The notes: generated by a model from the letters alone, not told the origin. 64,000 nucleotides of DNA from Bacillota bacterium (GCA_023393165.1 JAEWMJ010000043.1:1-64000); one strand, 5' to 3'. Counted from the first letter of the stretch, positions 33,893 to 42,493 are shown. Made by a program: numbers and translations.

Positions 33893-34804
33893 ATGATTAC
33901 AGATACCGATTCGATTGCAAGCCCGGTTTCCGGCATGCGTTTAGAAAAGAATCTCAGCCGGTACATTGTTTCAGTAAGGGTGGGCGCATACCTGAAATTT
34001 GATTATGCTACCCTGTCCAACCAGCAGCATTACCACGACTGCTTTGAGTTTGTGCTGGTGCTGCAAGGGCGCGGCACATTCCAATGCGCTGATGAATCCC
34101 ATGTGCTGCACGCAGGCGATCTTTTTGTTTCCGACCCGGGCATGCTCCACGAGATCCGCGTAAATGCGAACGAAGAACTGACGCTTCTTTATTTCTTTGT
34201 TCATTTGCACGAAAAGGCAGCATTTGGCCCAATGAGCACCCATGAAGAAATCATCGCTGGTTTTTTAAAGGAACACCATGCAGTCAGCAGAAACCAGAAG
34301 CATCTGATTGCCTATATGCATTTTTTTCAGGACAGGACCGGAGACGCCGCCGGAAAATACTGGCTGACCCGGGCGCTGGAAAACTTTATTTTCGAATGTA
34401 TGGAGTCCGCCGCGGCAAAAGGGTCCTTCGGGAGCGCACAGAACTGCCTGTACGGCGACATGTTCGAAAGGATCCTGGACCATATCGATCAGAATCTGGA
34501 TAAAAAACTGACGGCGGACGATATCGCCAAACATGCCTGCACTTCCCGGCGTAACCTATACTACATTTTCCGGCAAAAACTTAACCGTACGGTAAGCGAC
34601 TACGTCAACCAAAGAAAAATGCTTCTGGCCGAGCATTATCTGAACATGAACATCAGCGTGACGGAAACGGCCAGGCTGGTGGGGATCGAGAGCCTGTCCT
34701 ATTTCAACAGGCTGTTTAAAAAGTATAAGGACGTCCCGCCCAGCGAATACCGGAAAAAGTGCATGATGGGCAGCATGAGTTATGGCAGGCGGCTGCTGTC
34801 ATAA
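33893..34804 (+). CDS. AraC family regulator, copy 2
   Basis: I take the ATG at 33893 because GGAGG stands seven bases before it; a longer frame from 33836 has no such signal. About 303 residues: cupin sensor (HYHDCFEFVLVLQGRGTFQ, about residues 45-130) and two helix-turn-helix units (LTADDIAKHACTSRRNLYYI and SVTETARLVGIESLSYFNRL). It is divergent from the 408-residue URO-D-like gene. The first sensor strands differ clearly from copy 1, so the two regulators probably respond to different signals. Confidence 0.88.
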   Translation: MITDTDSIASPVSGMRLEKNLSRYIVSVRVGAYLKFDYATLSNQQHYHDCFEFVLVLQGRGTFQCADESHVLHAGDLFVSDPGMLHEIRVNANEELTLLYFFVHLHEKAAFGPMSTHEEIIAGFLKEHHAVSRNQKHLIAYMHFFQDRTGDAAGKYWLTRALENFIFECMESAAAKGSFGSAQNCLYGDMFERILDHIDQNLDKKLTADDIAKHACTSRRNLYYIFRQKLNRTVSDYVNQRKMLLAEHYLNMNISVTETARLVGIESLSYFNRLFKKYKDVPPSEYRKKCMMGSMSYGRRLLS

Positions 34805-34863
34805 GCGGCGTAGGCGCATTTCTTTTTCAACATAACATACTGCGGTTTGAAAAGCCGACGCGC

Positions 34864-35646
34864 TTAATACTGTTTAGACTGTTGTTTTAAACCGGTTTTA
34901 TTCTTTTCGATTATACTAAAAACAGCGGAATATACTTCCTGTGCAAAATACATTGCGGATTTATAATAATTACTGTCTTTGGAAATTTCGTTTTGGATCA
35001 AATCGATCATTCTCATTGCGTTTAATACGTCGTCTGTAATAATTTTTATTTTAAGGTATTTGACTATATTGAAAGTCCTGGAAGCGCCGGTAAAAGCCAC
35101 GTTGTTATTTTCTATGACCTCGCAGTTGAGTATTTTTGAAAAAGATAAAATAAAGTTGCCGCCCGATAAATAATTGCATAACGCTATCATTTTTTTATCG
35201 GCATCGATAAAAAACCCCGCTTCGCCGTTGCACTCGATTTTTTTGCCGGTTTCAAACCCCGCTTCAGTCAGCGCCTGTTCAAATTTTACTCTGTTTTGAT
35301 TTTTAATTTGATATTGCATGATTAACGACCGGCTTGGACCGTTCGTCCAGAAAACAAGAAATAAAACGGCCGAAACGATCAAGGCGGACAGAATAATTAT
35401 CTGAATAACCCCTGCAAGCGCTGAGATGCCCAGGTGAAATCCATTTGTATAGTTTATCAGCAATATAAAAGAAGCCAGTCCCGCAGTTCCGAAAACAGCC
35501 ATACCAATAAAAGTTTTTTTTGCCGGTTTATGTATCTCAGGCGCATCTTTCGATATCATTTTTTTATAACAGCCAAAGGACGCCCATGCAATAAAAGCGG
35601 CATAAATAATCGGCAGCAAAACGAATAAGGACATAAAGAATTCCAC
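34864..35646 (-). CDS. Membrane protein of unknown function
   Basis: 260 residues with three predicted membrane helices in the first 110 residues (MSLFVLLPIIYAAFIAW; FIGMAVFGTAGLASFILLI; IIILSALIVSAVLFLVFW), then a cytosolic domain of about 150 residues. That part has a folded, DUF-like alpha/beta pattern (GFFIDADKKMIALCNYL) but I do not recognise it. RBS AGGTGG precedes the ATG. It is a single gene. Confidence 0.7.
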   Translation of the reverse strand: MEFFMSLFVLLPIIYAAFIAWASFGCYKKMISKDAPEIHKPAKKTFIGMAVFGTAGLASFILLINYTNGFHLGISALAGVIQIIILSALIVSAVLFLVFWTNGPSRSLIMQYQIKNQNRVKFEQALTEAGFETGKKIECNGEAGFFIDADKKMIALCNYLSGGNFILSFSKILNCEVIENNNVAFTGASRTFNIVKYLKIKIITDDVLNAMRMIDLIQNEISKDSNYYKSAMYFAQEVYSAVFSIIEKNKTGLKQQSKQY

Positions 35647-35760
35647 CTTTAAAAATGAATTTTTGTTATACTATATTCGGGGACAATATATAAAATGTCA
35701 CTTTTATAATACGACTTTGCAGCAAAACAGCAGGCTTCCGGGCAAAAATTTCGATTCATG

Positions 35761-35789
35761 TTGACATTGCTTACAACCGTTCCTATAAT
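35761..35789 (+). promoter_or_regulatory. glpK promoter
   Basis: A full consensus: TTGACA (35761-35766), 17-bp spacer, TATAAT (35784-35789). It lies inside a longer reading frame that could be drawn for glpK and so shows that the true start is further downstream. Confidence 0.85.
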
Positions 35790-35871
35790 TTATTACGAAC
35801 GTTTTTATTTCACGTATTTAATAACTGCTTATGATTTTTACACATACAAAGAACAGCGGATAAAAGAAAGG

Positions 35872-37368
35872 ATGGTCGTTTTGGGCAGATACGTATTGTC
35901 TTTGGATCAGGGTACGACAAGTTCCCGCGCCATATTGTTTGACCGGAATGCAAACATAATAGGTACGGCGCAAAAAGAATTTACACAGTATTATCCCGAG
36001 TCCGGCTGGGTGGAACACGACCCCATGGAGATTCTTTCCACACAGATGGAAGCCATGCATGAAGTACTGAAAACGAGCGGCGTGAGCGCAAAAGATATTG
36101 CCGCCGTCGGTATTGCGAATCAGCGCGAAACAACTGTTCTGTGGGATAAAAAAACCGGTTTGCCCATATACAATGCAATCGTATGGCAGTGCCGGCGCAC
36201 CGCCCCCATCGTTGATTCCTTAAAGGACAGGGGATATTCGGAGTATATCAGGGAGGCTACCGGGCTGGTTGCCGACGCGTATTTCTCGGGCACAAAAATC
36301 AAGTGGATACTCGACCATGTGGAAGGCGCATATGAGCGCGCGGAACGGGGAGAGGTGCTTTTCGGGACCGTGGACACCTGGCTTGTATGGAACCTGACCC
36401 TCGGCCGCGCTCATGTCACGGACTATACGAACGCCTCCCGTACAATGATCTACAACATCAATACCCTGGATTGGGACGATAAACTGCTGTCGGCCCTTCA
36501 AATTCCGCGGAACATGCTTCCCGAAGTGAAAAACTCGAGCGGGATATACGGTCATGCGGAGATAGACGGATCGAGCATCCCCATTGCGGGTATCGCCGGA
36601 GACCAGCAGGCCGCCCTGTTCGGGCAGGGCTGTTTTGAGAGGGGCGAAACCAAAAACACCTACGGCACGGGCTGTTTTCTTTTGATGAATACGGGGGATA
36701 AGCCCTGCGCAAGCAAAAACGGCCTTTTAACGACCATTGCCGCAGGCCTTGACGGAAAAATCCGGTATGCGCTGGAGGGAAGCGTTTTTGTGGGCGGAGC
36801 GGTCGTCCAGTGGCTGCGGGACGAGATGCACATGATTTCAAGCAGCAGCGAAACCGGAATCCTGGCGGGCCAGGTGGAAGATACCGGCGGCGTTTACCTT
36901 GTTCCCGCTTTTACCGGGCTGGGGGCGCCTTACTGGGACATGAACGCGCGCGGCTGCATCATAGGGATCACGCGCGGGACGGGAAGGGAACATATCATAC
37001 GCGCTGCGGAAGAATCCATTGCATACCAGAGCTTGGAACTGGTGTCCGCGATGGAGCGCGACACAGGCATCCGCTTAAAGTGCCTGAATGTGGACGGCGG
37101 CGCAAGCCGCGACAAGTTCCTGATGCAATTCCAGGCCGATATTTTAAACATGCCCGTATGCCGCGCCGGAAACGGTGAAACGACCGCGCTGGGAGCCGCG
37201 TATCTTGCCGGCCTTGCAACAGGCGTATGGCAGGACTTAAGCGATATTAAAAAACTGCAGGACCAGAAAACCGTGTTTACGCCGAATATGGCGGAAGAAA
37301 AGAGGAAATCCCTGCTCGCCGGATGGCAAAAAGCGGTTGGGCGCAGTTTTGGATGGGCGCAGGATTAA
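35872..37368 (+). CDS. glpK: Glycerol kinase
   Basis: Phosphorylates glycerol to sn-glycerol 3-phosphate. About 498 residues from the ATG at 35872, the usual length. A TTG at 35881, preceded by AAAGGA at better spacing, is an alternative start. FGGY kinase motifs are complete: LSLDQGTTSSRAILFDR at the start, GDQQAALFGQGCF, and the C-terminal ATP site NVDGGASRDKFLMQFQAD. Signatures for glycerol binding (WRTAP-like CRRTAPIVD and WLVWNL) are present. It has no GlpF or GlpD neighbour and stands as a single gene with a consensus promoter and a strong terminator. Confidence 0.95.
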   Translation: MVVLGRYVLSLDQGTTSSRAILFDRNANIIGTAQKEFTQYYPESGWVEHDPMEILSTQMEAMHEVLKTSGVSAKDIAAVGIANQRETTVLWDKKTGLPIYNAIVWQCRRTAPIVDSLKDRGYSEYIREATGLVADAYFSGTKIKWILDHVEGAYERAERGEVLFGTVDTWLVWNLTLGRAHVTDYTNASRTMIYNINTLDWDDKLLSALQIPRNMLPEVKNSSGIYGHAEIDGSSIPIAGIAGDQQAALFGQGCFERGETKNTYGTGCFLLMNTGDKPCASKNGLLTTIAAGLDGKIRYALEGSVFVGGAVVQWLRDEMHMISSSSETGILAGQVEDTGGVYLVPAFTGLGAPYWDMNARGCIIGITRGTGREHIIRAAEESIAYQSLELVSAMERDTGIRLKCLNVDGGASRDKFLMQFQADILNMPVCRAGNGETTALGAAYLAGLATGVWQDLSDIKKLQDQKTVFTPNMAEEKRKSLLAGWQKAVGRSFGWAQD

Positions 37369-37402
37369 AACAGTCTTCTGATTTTTAATATTTTTGCCTG
37401 TA

Positions 37403-37437
37403 AAAAACCCCGCACGAATAAATAGCGCGGGGTTTTT
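37403..37437. terminator. Bidirectional terminator after glpK
   Basis: AAAAACCCCGC and GCGGGGTTTTT flank a 13-base loop. The A and T runs suit both the glpK transcript and the short minus-strand frame downstream. Confidence 0.85.
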
Positions 37438-37438
37438 G

Positions 37439-37675
37439 TTATTCGCTCAGATTCAGCGCTTTATCCAGCAATTCCCGGTTTCTTTCAGGTTTCAGCTTGG
37501 CGCTGTAGAATTTCCACATTTGCAGTTCACGGTCCAGTTCAGCAAGCAGATACTCGCTTTGCGCCACCGTAAAGTACTTAATGTTTTCTTTTACAAACTG
37601 TATCGCTTCAGATGGTTTTTCTATACCCGCAAACATCAGGCGGAACTGTTCAAAATCTTCCCGGTTATCAAATTA
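37439..37675 (-). pseudogene. Gene fragment, unrecognised
   Basis: A minus-strand frame encodes FDNREDFEQFRLMFAGIEKP and a further 60 mostly helical residues ending in LLDKALNLSE. The frame is open upstream only to a stop near 37676, with no ribosome binding site before the internal ATG at 37636. It looks like the C-terminal end of a lost larger gene. Confidence 0.35.
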
Positions 37676-37742
37676 ACCAATCCTTTATATAATAACGTCG
37701 TTTTATGTCGTGTTAATTTTTTTAACTTATCGCTTAATTCTA

Positions 37743-37771
37743 TTGACAAAATAAGGTATTTGTAGTATATT
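37743..37771 (+). promoter_or_regulatory. Promoter of the small-ORF/XRE operon
   Basis: TTGACA (37743-37748), 17-bp spacer and TATATT (37766-37771), followed by a leader of about 100 bases. Confidence 0.75.
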
Positions 37772-37880
37772 AAAAATGTGCTTAAAACTTGAAAAGTAAT
37801 CACAATTTTCCAGATGTCCTGTAATATGCGCCCCTTAACAAGAACTACTTCTGTATCAATCCTATGAGAGGAGGTGAAAA

Positions 37881-37916
37881 ATGAATGATATCTTTAAAAA
37901 GTCGGGAAACGAGTAA
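37881..37916 (+). CDS. Possible 11-residue leader-type peptide
   Basis: GGAGG lies six bases before an ATG that encodes MNDIFKKSGNE and stops. This is the best-placed start for a very strong ribosome binding site. A second ATG four bases later (37885) opens a 66-residue frame in another phase. One of the two must be the translated product. Confidence 0.35.
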   Translation: MNDIFKKSGNE

Positions 37917-38085
37917 ACCCGAAAACAATACTCTTTCATATTTAAAAATGATATTGAAAAACGGCTTAATCATTGAAATTATGAATAGCTTTATAGGCAT
38001 TCACTTTATCTTTGGATTTAGGAATAACCCTGAAATCGATAGCAGACGTCACTCAAGTATGACCGCACTTAAGGAAGGAGGTTAG
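37885..38085 (+). CDS. Small protein of unknown function (66 residues)
   Basis: A 66-residue frame starting MISLKSRETSKPENN, with a hydrophobic centre (LIIEIMNSFIGIHFIFGF). It uses the same GAGGAGG site as the 11-residue frame, at a spacing of 10 bases. Nothing is known of it. It ends five bases before the start of the next small ORF, whose ribosome binding site lies in its final codons, as expected for coupled genes in an operon. Confidence 0.4.
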   Translation: MISLKSRETSKPENNTLSYLKMILKNGLIIEIMNSFIGIHFIFGFRNNPEIDSRRHSSMTALKEGG

Positions 38086-38089
38086 TTTT

Positions 38090-38233
38090 ATGCGCTCTTT
38101 CAAGTTTCGTAAGCACAGAAAAAGAAAGAAGATTGAAACTGACAAAAAGAACTCACGCTATCAGTTGGCCCTTATCATAATTAAACTTTTATACTTAATT
38201 TGGGAGATATATGTATTTTTTAATAGGAGATAA
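38090..38233 (+). CDS. Small cationic membrane peptide (47 residues)
   Basis: GGAAGGAGG precedes the ATG at 38090. The 47-residue product begins with a strongly basic segment (RSFKFRKHRKRKKIE, 10 Lys/Arg/His in 15). It ends in one hydrophobic, aromatic helix (LALIIIKLLYLIWEIYVFF) plus NRR. A single-pass membrane or membrane-disrupting peptide is likely. The next gene, an XRE regulator, takes its ribosome binding site AATAGGAG from the last codons here. A toxin-like or signalling role beside a DNA-binding partner is a guess. Confidence 0.55.
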   Translation: MRSFKFRKHRKRKKIETDKKNSRYQLALIIIKLLYLIWEIYVFFNRR

Positions 38234-38241
38234 CCTGAATT

Positions 38242-38559
38242 ATGGACAAAATAAATAAGGCAGAAAAATGTGATTTAGGCGATGTTTTAAGAATTATACG
38301 AATAGCAAATGACGTTACCGCACAGGAGTTAGCAGAAAACCTGGAAGTAAGTCCTTCGTATATTTCACAAATAGAAAAAGGTAATCGCACGCCTAACTTT
38401 GAATTTTTAAAGAAATATGCAAATTATTTCGAAATCCCGGTTTCAGCAATACTAAAGGCTCAAGAGAAAAATGATAAAGAAGCTACAATGGATGAAAAGT
38501 TTTCAGTAAAAATATTTAGAATCATGAAAACAATCGAAAATTGGGGCAATTTGACTTAA
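38242..38559 (+). CDS. XRE family helix-turn-helix regulator
   Basis: 105 residues. The helix-turn-helix (about residues 12-65) reads LRIIRIANDVTAQELAENLE, then VSPSYISQIEKGNRTPNFEF, typical of phage-repressor, SinR and antitoxin proteins. The C-terminal 35 residues are short and polar. There is no sensor domain. RBS AGGAG lies in the end of the small membrane-peptide gene, so both are made together. Autoregulation of the small operon is the likely role. Confidence 0.85.
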   Translation: MDKINKAEKCDLGDVLRIIRIANDVTAQELAENLEVSPSYISQIEKGNRTPNFEFLKKYANYFEIPVSAILKAQEKNDKEATMDEKFSVKIFRIMKTIENWGNLT

Positions 38560-38597
38560 TGGTTTTTTTACATTAGGTTTTGAGAAATATATTAGAT

Positions 38598-38625
38598 ATG
38601 GCAACAAAACAAGTTGCCATTTTTC
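38598..38625 (+). terminator. Terminator of the XRE operon
   Basis: TGGCAAC and GTTGCCA form a 7-bp stem followed by TTTTT. Confidence 0.7.
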
Positions 38626-38756
38626 ATTATCCGGAGATCCCCGTTAAAAAATTGATTGAATAATCCATTTAAAAGGTTATGATGCAAGCTGAAAAAGAAG
38701 ACGGCCGTTAGAACAGCCGCTTTCATATAAAAAATATAGGAAGAGCAAAGAAAATA

Positions 38757-39500
38757 CTAAAATTCTATGTTCCTGTAATTATCCGGGTCGATCGAATGCA
38801 GCGCCCGCATCTCGTCCACCGTGGGCGGCATAGTGGTCACGACGCCTTCACGCGACAGTGCAAAGCCGGTGTTTTCCTGTACGGTTTCAAATGTAACGAA
38901 CGGATGAACGGATTCCAGCCTGAGCCTGCCCTGTTCGAATTTGAACACGCACATAGGCGTCACGATCCGATCTACATTGCCTCTTGTCGTAATGAAATCC
39001 ACCTTTTCCACAAACGTGCGGGTATCGTGTTTGGTACGCCATATGAGGGCGCGCTTTGCCGTGGGTATCAGCACGGCGCTTCCGGCTCCGCCCGGCATAC
39101 GGACCTTTGGCCTGTTGTAGTCGCCTATGACCGAAGCGTTGATATTGCCGTCTACGTCAAACTGTATGCCGCTTAAGAAAGCGACGTCCAGGCGTCCCCG
39201 CATGGAAAGGTCAAATACGTCCTGCAGCGGAAATATGGATTCACACCCCACGCACAGCGCGCCGCACGCGCTGGAACAATCCTGAATCTTAAGGTCTTCT
39301 GGATTGACGCCTCCCGGGATATTCAGATGCACCGCGTCCGGAGCATGCATCTGCTTTGCCAGCAGTATGGAGACCAGCGGCATATGCGAGGATACGCCGT
39401 GAAAAACCGTTTCTTTATCACGGATCAGGCGCGCCATTACGCAGACCATGATATCCGCCACGGAATAATCCTGCGCCGGTTCGTAACTTGGCCGATACAT
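38757..39500 (-). CDS. Family I CoA-transferase-like protein, beta subunit (GctB/IpdB type)
   Basis: About 247 residues from the ATG at 39500, which lies one base after the alpha-subunit stop and has GGGGGTGG upstream. The fold matches glutaconate CoA-transferase beta subunits (FLSGIQFDVDGNINASVIGDY, KVDFITTRGNVDRIVTP, ENTGFAL). In the classic enzyme the catalytic Glu lies in a VESG motif. The aligned place here reads LNIPGG and seems to lack it, as in IpdAB-type hydrolases. It may therefore not be a true CoA-transferase. Last gene of the aldolase operon. Confidence 0.75.
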   Translation of the reverse strand: MYRPSYEPAQDYSVADIMVCVMARLIRDKETVFHGVSSHMPLVSILLAKQMHAPDAVHLNIPGGVNPEDLKIQDCSSACGALCVGCESIFPLQDVFDLSMRGRLDVAFLSGIQFDVDGNINASVIGDYNRPKVRMPGGAGSAVLIPTAKRALIWRTKHDTRTFVEKVDFITTRGNVDRIVTPMCVFKFEQGRLRLESVHPFVTFETVQENTGFALSREGVVTTMPPTVDEMRALHSIDPDNYRNIEF

Positions 39501-39501
39501 A

Positions 39502-40326
39502 TCAATACCACCCCCGCTGCATATAATCGGCTGATTCATAGCCGGAAAGCCATTCGTCCAGTTCCTTTAGTTCTTTCAGCGCCTTGAAGCGTTCGACTTC
39601 CTTTTCGCTGTAGGGATACTGCGGAAAGCAGGAACACGGTTTTGCGCCGTATTCGACGGGCACGACCGCGCCGACCAGAAAATGCGGTATCCTTACCCTT
39701 TCGGGTACGCGTCTGAGGCGCTGGTTGGATACGATTTTCTCCGCCGAAAGGATCACGTTTTTGGAGGCCTTGGCCATCAGAACGTCCTCAAATACAGGCT
39801 CGTCTATGACCGCGTTGCCATCCTCGTCCGCTTCCTGCACATGGATCAGCGCGTAATCGGGCGCAATGGCTTTCACAACCGTGACTTCCCCATAGCCGAA
39901 GGGATCCTGTATTTTGGTAAAGTATGCATTCCGCTCTATCAGATCGCTGACCATCAGGCCGCGGACCGGCATAAACGGAACGCCCGCCTGCGCCGCACGC
40001 AGCGCGGAAATGACCGTATAACAGGCATGCTCGTTTGCCCGGACGATACCCTCCTGCACCGCTTTTCTGTAATGGTTTGCAAGCGAATGCTTGGTTTCAT
40101 AGCTGATGAATCCTGCGTCAACGCTTCTGACGCACCCCGCGAAACACAGCACGTCCACATCCATTGCGCCGGCCGTTTTGACAACGGCGAGATCGCGTTT
40201 TTTCTGGCGTACGATTTCGCGAACCAGGGCCATGGGAGCCCGATGGAGGACGTTTCCGCCTATCGCGACCGTACTCCCGTTTTCTATTGTTTCAACCGCT
40301 TTTTGTAAAGTCGTTATTTTGCTCAT
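39502..40326 (-). CDS. Family I CoA-transferase-like protein, alpha subunit (GctA/IpdA type)
   Basis: About 274 residues; I prefer the ATG at 40326 (GGAG six bases upstream) over one four codons earlier. The signature of GctA-like proteins is seen in NGSTVAIGGNVLHRAPMALV near the start and RGLMVSDLIERN in the middle. It forms a hetero-oligomer with the beta subunit encoded next. It follows an SDR gene in an operon headed by the tagged aldolase, so an acyl-CoA or a ring/keto acyl derivative from that pathway may be the substrate. Confidence 0.8.
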   Translation of the reverse strand: MSKITTLQKAVETIENGSTVAIGGNVLHRAPMALVREIVRQKKRDLAVVKTAGAMDVDVLCFAGCVRSVDAGFISYETKHSLANHYRKAVQEGIVRANEHACYTVISALRAAQAGVPFMPVRGLMVSDLIERNAYFTKIQDPFGYGEVTVVKAIAPDYALIHVQEADEDGNAVIDEPVFEDVLMAKASKNVILSAEKIVSNQRLRRVPERVRIPHFLVGAVVPVEYGAKPCSCFPQYPYSEKEVERFKALKELKELDEWLSGYESADYMQRGWY

Positions 40327-40388
40327 TTTAGTCTCCATAAGGATCCTGCTGATAGGCCCTTATCATTTTTGATTCAGAAGTTATACCT

Positions 40389-41132
40389 TTAGGCGAGGAA
40401 TCCTCCGTCCACAGGCATCAGCATCCCTGTGGTCCAGTTTGCGTTTTCACCCAGAAGATAGGCGACGGCGTCCGCTATGTTTTCGGGCGTTCCGTATTCT
40501 CCAAGGGGAATTTTTTTGAGAATATCCGCTCTGACCGCTTCATCTTTCAGAAAATCGCTGTTATGCTTCGTCGGTACCGGCCCGGGAAGTATCGCGTTGA
40601 CCGTTATGCCGTATTGCCCCAGCGCAGCGGCGGCGGCCCTGGTGAACGAACTGACCGCTCCCTTTGCCGCACCGTAATGCACCTGGGTGGCCGAACCCGA
40701 TTCGGCCGCTATGGAGGAAAAATTCACAATCCTTCCCCTGATATGCTTTTGCACCATTTGTTTTGCAATAACCTGTGTTAATATAAATGCGCTTTTTATG
40801 TTTACGCCGAATGTAAAATCAAAGCTTTCCGCCGTTATGTCAAAAAAATCTTCAAACACGCAAACACCCGCATTGTTCACCAATCCGTATATGTCGCCGC
40901 ACTGAATGATCTTGTGTGCCAAATCATACGTTTCCGCCGTGTTTGAAAGATCCGCCTGAAAAGCGGTAAACGGAACGCCGCAATCTTGGGCTGCCCGAAG
41001 CGCCTCGCTTTTGTCTCCCGTATTATAATGCGCTATGATCTCCGCGCCCTCATTCGCAAGCCGCTTGACGATTCCAAGGCCAAGCCCTTTGGATGCGCCG
41101 GTGACGACGATTTTTTTTCCTTTAAGACTCAT
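40389..41132 (-). CDS. Short-chain dehydrogenase/reductase
   Basis: 247 residues of the classical SDR family. The NAD(P) motif TGASKGLGLG, NNAG at about residue 85, the catalytic Ser in NFSSIAAESG and YGAAKGA (Tyr-x3-Lys) are all present. The end, WTTGMLMPVDGGFLA, is typical of FabG-like members. It is placed between the CoA-disulfide-reductase-like flavoprotein and the CoA-transferase-like pair in the aldolase operon. It could reduce or oxidise a hydroxy/keto product or an aldehyde of the pathway. The substrate is unproven. Confidence 0.88.
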   Translation of the reverse strand: MSLKGKKIVVTGASKGLGLGIVKRLANEGAEIIAHYNTGDKSEALRAAQDCGVPFTAFQADLSNTAETYDLAHKIIQCGDIYGLVNNAGVCVFEDFFDITAESFDFTFGVNIKSAFILTQVIAKQMVQKHIRGRIVNFSSIAAESGSATQVHYGAAKGAVSSFTRAAAAALGQYGITVNAILPGPVPTKHNSDFLKDEAVRADILKKIPLGEYGTPENIADAVAYLLGENANWTTGMLMPVDGGFLA

Positions 41133-41161
41133 AGTGTTTATCTCTTTCTAAAAAATTTACG

Positions 41162-42493
41162 CTACTTGGCTGCGTTGCACGCAATATGCACCGCATCCCA
41201 TACGCCCGCGTAAGGCGGCGAATATATGAGGTCCACCATGCCCAGTTGTTTGGTGGTCATCCCGGCCTGTATCGCCACCGCGAATATATCCGTCCTGAGC
41301 GCCGCGCCTTCTTTTCCGCAGAGCTGCGCGCCCAGTATTTTCATGGAAGGCCTTTCGTAGATCACCTTGATCATAAGGGGTTCGGAACCCGGATAGTAGG
41401 CGGGATGGTTTCTTCCTTCCACAAACACCGTTCCGTAATTATACCCGAGATCGCGCGCTTCACATTCGCCAAGTCCGGTGCGGCCAAGCTCCAGATCAAA
41501 GACTTTCAGCGCTGCCGAGGAAAGCGCTCCCACGTACTCATCGCTGCCGCCGCACATATTGCCGCCGGCGATGCGTCCGCATTTGTTGGCCACCGTTCCC
41601 AGGGGCAGGTATACGTTTTTATTTTTTACGCAGTCATAAACCACCGCACAGTCGCCCGCGGAATAAACATCGGAAATGGAAGTTCTCATTTGCCTGTCCA
41701 CAATGATTGCGCCGTTTTTTTCCGTTGCAATACCGGTATTCTGCAAAAACCCGGTGGCGGGCCTGACGCCGGCGGCAACGATAACCATATCCGCAATATA
41801 TTCTCCCTTATCCGTGACCACGGAACTGACGCTTCTGACGCCTCTGAACTCCTTTACCTTTTCATCGGTCCTGACACCGATACCCTTCTTTGTGAGTTCC
41901 TGAAGCGCAAGTCCTGCGATCTCATCGTCAAAAGGCGTTAGGATCCTTCCTGCGGCTTCCAGGACCACCACGCGTTTTTTAAGCGCGTGCATGGCTTCCG
42001 CCATTTCAACGCCGATATATCCGCCTCCGACGATCACGACGTCATTGATCCCATAGCCCTTGACTTCCTCTTTCAGGCACAGGCCGTCCTCCATCGTCTT
42101 TAAGGTATAAACTCCCTTTTTATCGATCCCCAGGATGGGCGGCCGAACGGATTCGGCGCCTGTGGCGATCATCAGCTTGTCATAAGTATCTTTTGTCACA
42201 TTCCCGGTATCCAGGCTGCGTACGGACACAACCTTGTTTTGGATATCCACGTCTATCACTTCGGAGCGCATAAAGGTTTCTATTCCCTGCGCCTCAAACT
42301 GCGCGCGCGTACGGGCGATCATTCTGGTATGATCGTCGTTATAGCCCGCTACATAATAGCAAAGGCCGCATGCGCCGTACGACAGGAAATCGCCTTTTTC
42401 ATATACATGGACAACGGCGTCTTTCTGCGTTCTCTTTATTTTGGACGCTGCGGACATTCCGGCCGCCACTCCGCCGATTATGACATGTTTCAT
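41162..42493 (-). CDS. CoA-disulfide reductase / NADH oxidase-type flavoprotein
   Basis: 443 residues, a two-dinucleotide flavoprotein: FAD motif GGVAAGMSAASKIKR at the N-terminus and NAD motif VGGGYIGVEMAEAM near residue 158. The redox-active Cys42 lies in YGACGLCYYV, as in CoA-disulfide reductases and water-forming NADH oxidases. RBS AGAGGTG precedes the ATG at 42493. It sits directly after the aldolase gene. It may reoxidise NADH formed by the aldehyde dehydrogenases or keep CoA reduced. The operon setting supports a redox role but not the exact reaction. Confidence 0.87.
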   Translation of the reverse strand: MKHVIIGGVAAGMSAASKIKRTQKDAVVHVYEKGDFLSYGACGLCYYVAGYNDDHTRMIARTRAQFEAQGIETFMRSEVIDVDIQNKVVSVRSLDTGNVTKDTYDKLMIATGAESVRPPILGIDKKGVYTLKTMEDGLCLKEEVKGYGINDVVIVGGGYIGVEMAEAMHALKKRVVVLEAAGRILTPFDDEIAGLALQELTKKGIGVRTDEKVKEFRGVRSVSSVVTDKGEYIADMVIVAAGVRPATGFLQNTGIATEKNGAIIVDRQMRTSISDVYSAGDCAVVYDCVKNKNVYLPLGTVANKCGRIAGGNMCGGSDEYVGALSSAALKVFDLELGRTGLGECEARDLGYNYGTVFVEGRNHPAYYPGSEPLMIKVIYERPSMKILGAQLCGKEGAALRTDIFAVAIQAGMTTKQLGMVDLIYSPPYAGVWDAVHIACNAAK

